A stretch of 27,220 nucleotides of DNA, taken from positions 1-27,220 of IMG/VR virus record IMGVR_UViG_3300025889_000782; one strand, 5' to 3'. The DNA is from a virus. Positions 1 to 4,511 of the stretch are shown here, in pieces (the first letter of the stretch is position 1; every line of letters begins with the position of its first letter). A program made the translations under genes and the position numbers. The notes under the pieces are model-generated. The model searched no databases, had not been told where the DNA came from, and saw only the letters and a program-made list of their open reading frames with translations.

Positions 1-34
1 AACTACAGTCAAGCTAATAGAAAGGATAGGGATT

Positions 35-328
35 ATGGACGATAAAATTGCAGAGCTTACGGGTCAAATAGCCAACTCATTTGCCCAACAACTTGATAGA
101 CACATAGAGCAATTCTTAAAAAAGAACCTCATCCCCTTTGACGGTGATATTGCCAAGACCAACCAAGAGCTAGAAGCCAAAGGCATGAGACTTATCCGAG
201 AAGATGAACCATTTGACGGCTTCGGAGACAGAAAAAGTACCTATATGCTTGTAAAGATTATAGATAGTACCAGCGTTACAGTAAAAGCGCCTGTGATAGC
301 CACTCCCCCAATAAAAGGAAAGGATTAG
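35..328 (+). CDS. Hypothetical small protein (97 aa)
   Basis: I do not recognise this family. The protein is a soluble-looking 97 residues with no membrane segment and no cysteine. Its first third is amphipathic and could be helical (IANSFAQQLDRHIEQFLKK), followed by acidic and glycine-containing stretches and a proline-rich end. The start is chosen because GAAAGGATAGGG lies just upstream of the ATG. This reading frame stays open to the left window edge, so an upstream start outside the window cannot be fully excluded. It is the first of a run of small genes before the lysis genes and the terminator at 3719-3749. Confidence 0.6.
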   Translation: MDDKIAELTGQIANSFAQQLDRHIEQFLKKNLIPFDGDIAKTNQELEAKGMRLIREDEPFDGFGDRKSTYMLVKIIDSTSVTVKAPVIATPPIKGKD

Positions 329-331
329 CAT

Positions 332-412
332 ATGAGCAAGAAAATAATAAAACCAGAGAAAGTAAATATAGGTGGGAATTGTCGCATCTGTAACGAACCG
401 AGTAGGCAATGA
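332..412 (+). CDS. Tiny CxxC peptide (26 aa)
   Basis: A 26-codon frame begins 3 nt after the previous stop. The upstream AAAGGA also overlaps the end of that gene, so translational coupling is likely. It carries one CRIC (CxxC) pair near its C-terminus, which hints at metal binding but is too short to assign. Residues KPEKVNIGG are shared with the C-terminus of the protein at 1842-2072, where the DNA is 26/28 identical. Its stop overlaps the next start as ATGA. Confidence 0.4.
   Translation: MSKKIIKPEKVNIGGNCRICNEPSRQ
349..376 (+). repeat. 28-bp imperfect repeat, copy 1 (other copy 2018-2045)
   Basis: The 28-bp tract matches 2018-2045 at 26 positions and is in the same reading frame in both places, encoding KPEKVNIGG. 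In copy 2 the AGGTGGG end serves as the ribosome binding site of the next gene (ATG at 2050). Copy 1 has no ATG at that spacing. Confidence 0.75.
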
Positions 413-543
413 TATTCTATCTAGCACTTATATTAACCGTAGTAATAGTTAGCTTGTTTTTCTTGGGTAAACCGTTATGTTACCGAGAAAAGATGGGCTA
501 CAAATGTCAAGGACGAGTTTGTAAAGGCAATGAGCCACATTAA
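409..543 (+). CDS. Small single-pass membrane protein with Cys-rich tail (44 aa)
   Basis: The start overlaps the preceding stop as ATGA. Residues 2-20 form one strongly hydrophobic segment (FYLALILTVVIVSLFFLG). A basic tail follows with cysteines at about positions 24, 33 and 38. I see a membrane-anchored micro-protein of unknown role. The overlap suggests coupled expression with its neighbours. The family is not recognised. Confidence 0.45.
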   Translation: MIFYLALILTVVIVSLFFLGKPLCYREKMGYKCQGRVCKGNEPH

Positions 544-559
544 ATTAAAGGAGAAGAAT

Positions 560-886
560 ATGACAAAACAAGAAACAATCACGTTAAATGGAAAAACGTA
601 TATCGAGGTAGACCCGAATGCCAAAGTCATTAAGCCAGCTATAAAAACTGATCACGTTATTATAATCGCTCAAAGAGGATGGATATTTGAAGGTTACAGA
701 AACAAAGCAGTAAAAGATAATATTCAATTGCTGAATGCCAATGTTGTCCGTAAGTGGTCGAACGGTCGTGGAATTGGAGGGTTAACTAAAGAGGACTATA
801 AGTCTGAATATACACTTGATTCTGTAGGTACTATCACGTTTCCAAATGAAGCAATAATTGCCCAGCTTGATATTAATGAGTGGTAA
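560..886 (+). CDS. Hypothetical protein (108 aa)
   Basis: I chose the ATG at 560 because AAAGGAGAAG precedes it at good spacing. An in-frame ATG at 530 lies inside the previous gene and lacks such a site. The protein starts MTKQETITLNGKTYIEV, which resembles the short beta-hairpin openings of many small phage proteins. It has no membrane segment and no cysteine. The segment RKWSNGRGIGGLTKEDY is basic and glycine-rich. The function is not recognised. The stop is 2 nt before the start of the Gly/Tyr repeat gene. Confidence 0.65.
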   Translation: MTKQETITLNGKTYIEVDPNAKVIKPAIKTDHVIIIAQRGWIFEGYRNKAVKDNIQLLNANVVRKWSNGRGIGGLTKEDYKSEYTLDSVGTITFPNEAIIAQLDINEW

Positions 887-888
887 GT

Positions 889-1146
889 ATGAGTTACAAC
901 AGAAATGTAGATACAGCTGATGAGGTGCTCCCTGTTGAGCTAAAAAATTATGGCAATGGCTATGGCAATGGCTATGGCAATGGCGATGGCTATGGCAATG
1001 GCAATGGCAATGGCTATGGCTATGGCGATGGCTATGGCAATGGCTATGGCAATGGCGATGGCAATGGCAATGTCTATGGCTATGGCGATGGCTATGGCGA
1101 TGGCTATGGCTATGGCGATGGCTATGGCGATGGCTATGGCTACTAA
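889..1146 (+). CDS. Low-complexity Gly-[Tyr/Asn/Asp] repeat protein (85 aa)
   Basis: The unique head is MSYNRNVDTADEVLPVELKN. After it the protein alternates Tyr, Asn or Asp with Gly for 32 dipeptide units (15 Y, 10 N, 7 D by hand count) and ends in Tyr. One unit has Val in place of Gly (GTC near 1070). I prefer this frame for three reasons: the ATG lies 2 nt after the previous stop, suggesting coupling; there is a non-repetitive head; and no unit is CAT (His), although every other base occurs at that position. The other frames read Met-Ala or Trp-rich repeats without a clear head. GTG at 880 is an alternative start. I recall similar Gly-Tyr-Asp/Ser low-complexity small proteins in other phages, but cannot name a function. 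Confidence 0.55.
   Translation: MSYNRNVDTADEVLPVELKNYGNGYGNGYGNGDGYGNGNGNGYGYGDGYGNGYGNGDGNGNVYGYGDGYGDGYGYGDGYGDGYGY
952..1140 (+). repeat. GGC-NAT trinucleotide/hexanucleotide array
   Basis: The tract is built of GGC alternating with TAT, AAT or GAT, with every Gly codon being GGC. One copy has GTC. Higher-order units such as TATGGCAATGGC and TATGGCGATGGC recur, and the 3' part is dominated by Tyr/Asp units. Uniform GGC usage suggests expansion by slippage or unequal exchange. Confidence 0.95.
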
Positions 1147-1220
1147 TAAAATGCTTACTTGCAAGCAGAAAAGATTGATGAGAATAACTAACCATAAAAA
1201 TTACTATTAAGGAGGTAAAA

Positions 1221-1229
1221 ATGGCATAA
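1221..1229 (+). other. Two-codon open frame (ATG GCA TAA) behind a perfect Shine-Dalgarno
   Basis: AAGGAGG at 1209-1215 is the best ribosome binding site in the small-gene region. It sits 5 nt before an ATG, but translation would stop after two codons. The surrounding 1147-1304 interval holds no other convincing gene. It may be a decayed gene start: removing one base near 1227 would open about 15 codons. It could also be a regulatory start-stop element. Confidence 0.4.
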
Positions 1230-1304
1230 ACTAGTACAGGTGGTAAGAAATGAGGTATTAGTATCATAAGTGGTAACAAAGCTAGAGGGATTAAGGAGCA
1301 GTAA

Positions 1305-1439
1305 ATGAAAAGCATAAAATGCATACTAGGATTTCATCTGTGGTCACTATACAGAGGCTACAAAGGTGAACCTCACCAATCAGCATATTGTGAGAGGTGC
1401 GGGATTAAATATAAAGAACTAATAAGAAAGATGGGGTGA
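1305..1439 (+). CDS. Small CxxC protein, DUF1660-like (44 aa)
   Basis: The start follows TTAAGGAGCAGTAA, a good ribosome binding site. The sequence opens MKSIKCILGFHLWSLYRG and has AYCERCGIKYK further on: a Cys/His pair near the N-terminus and a CxxCG knuckle. This matches the layout of the short phage/prophage proteins of family DUF1660 (Cys, GH, then CxRCG) and suggests a single zinc-binding site. The molecular role of that family is unknown. The assignment rests on the motif pattern only. Confidence 0.5.
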   Translation: MKSIKCILGFHLWSLYRGYKGEPHQSAYCERCGIKYKELIRKMG

Positions 1440-1442
1440 AAT

Positions 1443-1838
1443 ATGAAAGCTCAAATAATAAGACTTCCAATAAGAATGACATTATTCAATTCAAATGATG
1501 AAATAGTACAAAAGTACTCAGGCACTAAAAAATCGCAAGCAATAGCCAAATTACTTAATGTTTCACGCACAGAATGGAATTATGGGGTCTGTCGTGTGTG
1601 GTATAACAAGCAAGAAGACTATTGGAATGAATTTCGGTTCACGGAACCTAGTCAATTAAAAGAAAACCTTACTATTGATACTGAGTGGGCTATGATTGAG
1701 GCTTTTTATAAAGACGGAACACTAGATAAGTGTTATTTAGGCAAGAAGAAAGTTGTGTTGTCTGAAAAAAAGAAACAAGAATTACGAACTCATATGAAAG
1801 CGATGAGAGCTAAATTAATGAAAGGAAAGAGAGGGTAA
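1443..1838 (+). CDS. Hypothetical basic protein (131 aa)
   Basis: The family is not recognised. The N-terminal part contains SQAIAKLLNVSRTEWNYG, which could be a short helix-turn-helix-like or WGR-like segment. A mixed alpha/beta region with many aromatics follows (about 50-100). The last 35 residues are strongly basic (KKKVVLSEKKKQELRTHMKA), consistent with nucleic-acid contact. It starts 3 nt after the previous stop with only GGGGTG upstream, so coupled initiation is likely. A DNA-binding accessory role is an inference only. Confidence 0.55.
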   Translation: MKAQIIRLPIRMTLFNSNDEIVQKYSGTKKSQAIAKLLNVSRTEWNYGVCRVWYNKQEDYWNEFRFTEPSQLKENLTIDTEWAMIEAFYKDGTLDKCYLGKKKVVLSEKKKQELRTHMKAMRAKLMKGKRG

Positions 1839-1841
1839 AAA

Positions 1842-2072
1842 ATGCAAACAGTAGAAGGAGCGAAAAAAGCAGTTAAAACAATACTAAAAAAGAACCCAAA
1901 TCACTTTGTAGAAGTTGGCAGGCTTGGAGGACTAAAGAAAGTACCAAAAGGCTTTGCAATGAATAAGGAGCTTGCCTCAAGAATGGGCAGGCTTGGAGGA
2001 GCTAAATCAAAAAGAACAAAACCAGAAAAGGTAAATATAGGTGGGTACAATGCGAGCTACGAAGATCTATGA
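1842..2072 (+). CDS. KGG-like repeat protein with two GRLGG motifs (76 aa)
   Basis: Two copies of a G-R-L-G-G motif are visible: VEVGRLGGLKKVPKGFA and ASRMGRLGGAKSKR. The arrangement (NPxHF before the first, KGFA after it) matches the KGG or stress-induced Gly-rich repeat family seen in bacteria and many phages, whose function is poorly defined. The protein is small, basic and without membrane segments. AGAGAGGG lies before the ATG. The last residues KPEKVNIGG repeat those of the 26-aa peptide at 332-412. The end overlaps the next start. Confidence 0.6.
   Translation: MQTVEGAKKAVKTILKKNPNHFVEVGRLGGLKKVPKGFAMNKELASRMGRLGGAKSKRTKPEKVNIGGYNASYEDL
2018..2045 (+). repeat. 28-bp imperfect repeat, copy 2 (other copy 349-376)
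   Basis: Matches 349-376 at 26 of 28 bases, in the same frame. Here the distal AGGTGGG lies a few bases before the ATG at 2050, so the copy doubles as protein-coding sequence and ribosome binding site. Confidence 0.75.
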
Positions 2073-2181
2073 GATAGTAATGCAACTATTCTGGTTGCTA
2101 ATATGGGCATTTACGATATTTACAATTTGGTCGATATTGTTTGATCACTCCAAAATACTAGCTAAAATACTCGTGAGGTAA
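2050..2181 (+). CDS. Small single-pass membrane protein (43 aa)
   Basis: The frame overlaps the end of the previous gene and has AGGTGGG just upstream. One long aromatic-rich hydrophobic segment spans about residues 9-31 (IVMQLFWLLIWAFTIFTIW), with basic residues on both sides. It may act in the membrane close to lysis genes or in superinfection control, but nothing in the sequence decides this. The family is not recognised. Confidence 0.45.
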   Translation: MRATKIYEIVMQLFWLLIWAFTIFTIWSILFDHSKILAKILVR

Positions 2182-2185
2182 CCTA

Positions 2186-2329
2186 ATGGACGAAGAGACA
2201 ATGGCAGATATCGAGATACTAAAGAACCTATACCGGCGCAACAAAGATAAACAAGTAAAAGAAGCGATCAACAGGCTAATACTAGCAATCGTAGTCATGT
2301 CACACCATACCGACGACTTCAATATATAA
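2186..2329 (+). CDS. Hypothetical helical micro-protein (47 aa)
   Basis: GAGGTAACCTA precedes the ATG, a good ribosome binding site. The protein is charged and probably one or two helices (DIEILKNLYRRNKDKQVKEA), followed by a short hydrophobic stretch LILAIVVMSHH. The family is not recognised. It starts 4 nt after the preceding gene. Confidence 0.5.
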   Translation: MDEETMADIEILKNLYRRNKDKQVKEAINRLILAIVVMSHHTDDFNI

Positions 2330-2337
2330 AAAAGTAC

Positions 2338-2366
2338 TTGCATTTTGCTAATGCTTATGCTAATAT
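2338..2366 (+). promoter_or_regulatory. Promoter before the lysis genes (extended -10)
   Basis: TTGCAT at 2338-2343, a 17-bp spacer and TAATAT at 2361-2366, preceded by TATGC (extended -10 TGC). It lies in the gap between the gene ending at 2329 and the holin candidate at 2395. The TATG[G/C]TA core is shared with the elements at 3751, 6379, 17064 and 24104. Confidence 0.55.
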
Positions 2367-2375
2367 GGAAGTGTC

Positions 2376-2391
2376 ATTAAACGAAAGGAAC
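2376..2391 (+). repeat. 16-bp ribosome-binding-site cassette, copy 1 (other copy 3320-3335)
   Basis: ATTAAACGAAAGGAAC occurs identically just before the start codons at 2395 and 3340. It contains the AAAGGA Shine-Dalgarno core. Confidence 0.8.
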
Positions 2392-2394
2392 GAC

Positions 2395-2616
2395 ATGACA
2401 AAACAAACTAAAACAACTAAAGAGGTTAAGACTCCTAAAAAGTCTAAGAACATAAAGCAGGGTATAATGGGTATCATGCAACTCATCGTAGTTGCAAGTA
2501 TCGCCTACAGCTCAGCAGTAATAGTAATAGGTACAGATGGCTATGTGGCAAAAGCACTCATCGTACCGCAAGCACTATGGGCAGTATGCACATTGATTCG
2601 ACATTTTACTAAATAA
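2395..2616 (+). CDS. Holin candidate, two membrane helices (73 aa)
   Basis: The first 22 residues are highly basic and Lys/Thr-rich. Two hydrophobic segments follow, about 24-46 (MGIMQLIVVASIAYSSAVIV) and 51-68 (VAKALIVPQALWAVCTLI), with a short basic end. Size, two helices and position directly before a lysozyme-like gene fit a class II-type holin, which permeabilises the inner membrane at lysis. No family motif confirms this, so the call rests on topology and context. The ATG at 2395 is chosen for the AAAGGA site. A longer start at 2338 would lie inside the promoter and is rejected. Confidence 0.5.
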   Translation: MTKQTKTTKEVKTPKKSKNIKQGIMGIMQLIVVASIAYSSAVIVIGTDGYVAKALIVPQALWAVCTLIRHFTK

Positions 2617-2618
2617 AT

Positions 2619-2667
2619 AGGAGACAGCTGGACTGGAGAACTACCAACCCCTGCGAAGTCCACCGTT
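2619..2667 (+). promoter_or_regulatory. Possible hairpin-bridged ribosome binding site of the lysozyme gene
   Basis: AGGAG at 2619-2623 is 44 nt from the ATG at 2668. TGGACT (2629-2634) can pair with AGTCCA (2657-2662), leaving 5 nt on each side. The folded spacing would then be about 10 nt. No other Shine-Dalgarno lies at normal distance. Confidence 0.35.
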
Positions 2668-3309
2668 ATGCGTAACTTAATTAAAATCTTTGGTGCAGTA
2701 ATCCTAATCGGGTTCATCTACATCGGAGTAAGTAATATAAGAATGAGCAACAATAAACTAAAGTTCAAAGAGATAGAACTAAAAAGTCAAGAAGTAAAGC
2801 TAAAACAACTTGACGAACGCTATCAGGAAGTGCTTGACAAAAAAGCCAACACTGAAGCCGAGAAGCAAGAGCAACAGAAGAAGATAGAAGAACTAGAAAA
2901 AGAAAAGCGCAAGCTACAAGAGGATTTATCCGCCAAACTGAATAAACAGCAAGCAGATAAAGAAAAACTCGCTAGAGCGGCCGAGAAAGCGTCAGGAACG
3001 CAAACAGTAAGTGCACTAGCTAGCGGTTGTGATAATGTGAGACAAATAATGGCAAACAAAGGGTTTGTCGGAGCAGAACTTAACGCGGCGGTTGAATTAG
3101 CCAGACTTGAATCAGGCTGTTCGAGCTCAGCAGTTAATAGAAGCTCGAATGCCTGCAACATATATCAAGAATACAGGTGCGGAAAATGGGGCGGACTACA
3201 CAATACTGACGCTCACATCAATGGAGCAATCGGGTACATGCAAGCCTCATATGGTAGCTGGCAAAATGCACTAAATAAATGGCACGCTAGAAGCCCTCAT
3301 TGGTGGTAG
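2668..3309 (+). CDS. Membrane-anchored lysozyme/transglycosylase-like protein (213 aa)
   Basis: Residues 7-23 form a Gly/Ala-containing hydrophobic segment after a short basic start: an anchor or signal-arrest-release type helix. Residues about 28-108 are a charged Lys/Glu/Gln coiled coil. The C-terminal 90 residues look like a phage lysozyme-like or lytic transglycosylase domain: LARLESGCSSSAVNRSSNAC with E148 as the expected catalytic Glu, a YQ pair replacing the usual GLxQ, then an INGAIGYMQASYGSWQNAL segment and a Trp-rich end typical of this family. It would cut the glycan of peptidoglycan. The holin candidate directly upstream supports a lysis role. Alternatively the anchor and stalk could mark a cell-surface wall hydrolase. 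The ribosome binding site is unusual (see 2619-2667). Confidence 0.7.
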   Translation: MRNLIKIFGAVILIGFIYIGVSNIRMSNNKLKFKEIELKSQEVKLKQLDERYQEVLDKKANTEAEKQEQQKKIEELEKEKRKLQEDLSAKLNKQQADKEKLARAAEKASGTQTVSALASGCDNVRQIMANKGFVGAELNAAVELARLESGCSSSAVNRSSNACNIYQEYRCGKWGGLHNTDAHINGAIGYMQASYGSWQNALNKWHARSPHWW

Positions 3310-3319
3310 GAATTTAACA

Positions 3320-3335
3320 ATTAAACGAAAGGAAC
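3320..3335 (+). repeat. 16-bp ribosome-binding-site cassette, copy 2 (other copy 2376-2391)
   Basis: Identical ATTAAACGAAAGGAAC directly before the ATG at 3340, containing the AAAGGA core. Confidence 0.8.
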
Positions 3336-3339
3336 AATC

Positions 3340-3573
3340 ATGCTAATACAAGACATAACACCAGCAAAAGACACGTTAGATAAAGCGATAGCTGAAAGTC
3401 AATATTTTATTGAAAGTCTTAAAGACTGGCGGAGCAAGAAAATTGAGGTGCAAGAACCGCTAGTAGTGAACAAACGATCAGGGTGCTACTTCATAGGTTA
3501 TAACCTAAAACATACCGATAGTTGTACCTGCAACGAAGAATACGACAGACAAATCGATAGGGAGCAATCGTGA
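3340..3573 (+). CDS. Hypothetical protein with CTC motif (77 aa)
   Basis: The start has a strong AAAGGA site. The N-terminal half looks helical (DTLDKAIAESQYFIESLKDW). The C-terminal half contains GCYFIGYNLKHTDSCTCNEE, with three cysteines and a His that might bind metal or form a disulfide. The family is not recognised. Its stop overlaps the next start as GTGA. Confidence 0.55.
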   Translation: MLIQDITPAKDTLDKAIAESQYFIESLKDWRSKKIEVQEPLVVNKRSGCYFIGYNLKHTDSCTCNEEYDRQIDREQS

Positions 3574-3695
3574 TCGACGAAATGTACACCGACATGCTCA
3601 ACTACTTTGCTTACATAGATCCATATAATGTAATGAGCTACCATTGGAAGTGGAACAGGTGGGTAAGGAGTGGAAAAACAGCTAGGGCAGAGTGA
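3570..3695 (+). CDS. Hypothetical aromatic-rich micro-protein (41 aa)
   Basis: A GTG start overlaps the previous stop (GTGA), with GGGAG 6 nt upstream. The sequence is rich in Tyr and Trp (NYFAYIDPYNV, YHWKWNRWVRSGKTA). The family is not recognised. It is the last gene before the terminator at 3719. Confidence 0.4.
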   Translation: MIDEMYTDMLNYFAYIDPYNVMSYHWKWNRWVRSGKTARAE

Positions 3696-3718
3696 GGTCT
3701 GTCAGGCAGGTGTTTACG

Positions 3719-3749
3719 AAGAGCCATCAATAACGATGGCTCTTTTGTT
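3719..3749 (+). terminator. Strong Rho-independent terminator
   Basis: A perfect 10-bp stem (AAGAGCCATC, 3719-3728, with GATGGCTCTT, 3735-3744) encloses the loop AATAAC, and the 3' arm merges into TTTTGTT. It closes the small-gene and lysis section just before the next promoter. On the minus strand no T-run follows, so it acts for + strand transcripts. Confidence 0.9.
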
Positions 3750-3750
3750 A

Positions 3751-3759
3751 TGGTATAAT
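3751..3759 (+). promoter_or_regulatory. Extended -10 promoter of the packaging section
   Basis: TGGTATAAT is an extended -10 (TG-N-TATAAT, -10 box at 3754-3759) directly behind the terminator. No convincing -35 lies 16-18 bp upstream, as is usual for extended -10 promoters. The same TATGGTATAAT recurs at 6377-6387. Confidence 0.7.
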
Positions 3760-3825
3760 ATAAACATGACGAGGGTCGAGCAGTACGATTGGACTAAATT
3801 ACAGCCACCGCAGAGGAATATAATT

Positions 3826-4041
3826 ATGTCTGCTGGGAGTATTAGAAAAAGACCGATATCTAATAGTGAAATAGAATACCAAGAGTACCTAATAACTGTA
3901 AAAGACAACAAACAGAATACCACCCACAAACTACACCAATGGGCCAAAACCCAAGAAGATGCCGAAGTGAAACTCCTAAGATACCTAAAAAAAGCCCTAA
4001 AACATGATAAGTTAGAAGTTATGAAAGGTAAGAGACAGTGA
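3826..4041 (+). CDS. Hypothetical basic protein (71 aa; possibly 91 aa)
   Basis: I place the start at 3826 because AGAGGA lies 8 nt upstream. An in-frame ATG at 3766 would sit exactly where transcription from the -10 box should begin and would give a leaderless 91-aa form starting MTRVEQYDWTK. The protein is Lys-rich with a probable C-terminal helix (DAEVKLLRYLKKALKHDK). The family is not recognised. The stop overlaps the next start as GTGA. Confidence 0.5.
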   Translation: MSAGSIRKRPISNSEIEYQEYLITVKDNKQNTTHKLHQWAKTQEDAEVKLLRYLKKALKHDKLEVMKGKRQ

Positions 4042-4130
4042 CGGAGCTAAACCAAGACTCATACATAACGATAGGACTAATGACAACACTAGCAACTATA
4101 AGCTTAATCATAATGGTAATACTAATATGA
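4038..4130 (+). CDS. Tiny single-pass membrane peptide (30 aa)
   Basis: A GTG start overlaps the previous stop (GTGA) and the stop overlaps the next start (ATGA), so the gene fits exactly into a coupled chain. After ten polar residues it is one hydrophobic helix (IGLMTTLATISLIIMVILI). Function unknown. Confidence 0.35.
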   Translation: MTELNQDSYITIGLMTTLATISLIIMVILI

Positions 4131-4501
4131 CAGATAAACCAACGACCACAAGGCAAGCCAAAGACCAAAGTAAGAACAACAACCCAACAGGTATTGGAGG
4201 GTTCAGGTATAATCCTCAGAACCGTAGCAATGGCAAATGGAATAAAAACGATAGCTACACATACCAGTTAAATATGATGGATCGGCTAACTGTCAAGGAG
4301 TTCAAGGAGTGGATCAATAAGCACCCCGAAGAAATAAGAACAATGGCCCAAGAAAAAGCATACAACGCCCAAATAAAAGCTAGAAAAGACTTAGCATACC
4401 TAAAAGAGGTTACAGACCGTACAGAGGGTAGAGCACCACAAACTATTGACCAGAACAACACCGGCGAATTAACAATAAGGATTAAAAGTTTTGAAGAATA
4501 G
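4127..4501 (+). CDS. Terminase small subunit candidate (124 aa)
   Basis: This gene sits directly before the large terminase, the usual place of the small subunit, which binds packaging-site DNA. The N-terminal 40 residues are polar and disordered, with GGFRYNPQNRSNGKWNKNDS resembling the GxQxGNxxN openings of DUF5681-like and other TerS-type proteins. Residues about 50-105 look helical. ARKDLAYLKEVTDRTEGRAPQ is the strongest clue: phage TerS-like proteins often end in ...ALKEITDRxEGKP. It starts by ATGA overlap with the previous gene. I infer the role from this motif and the position. Confidence 0.65.
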   Translation: MTDKPTTTRQAKDQSKNNNPTGIGGFRYNPQNRSNGKWNKNDSYTYQLNMMDRLTVKEFKEWINKHPEEIRTMAQEKAYNAQIKARKDLAYLKEVTDRTEGRAPQTIDQNNTGELTIRIKSFEE

Positions 4502-4511
4502 GTGGTAACAG

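Noticed and set aside
1-17. Tail of a gene entering from the left edge in frame 3 (stop at 15-17)
   Set aside because: Too short to support; five codons carry no information.
950-1210. Met-Ala repeat frame over the array
   Set aside because: No upstream ribosome binding site or unique head; the frame is open only because the repeat lacks stops. Kept only as a point in the array finding.
782-1324. Long minus-strand frame rich in His-Ser/His-Arg repeats
   Set aside because: It is the reverse reading of the GGC-NAT array; no ribosome binding site, and all neighbours are on the + strand.
2395-3309. Stop-codon read-through joining the holin candidate to the lysozyme (same frame, no stop in the 17 codons between)
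   Set aside because: An open stretch of 17 codons is expected often by chance, and the TAA context shows no read-through signal.
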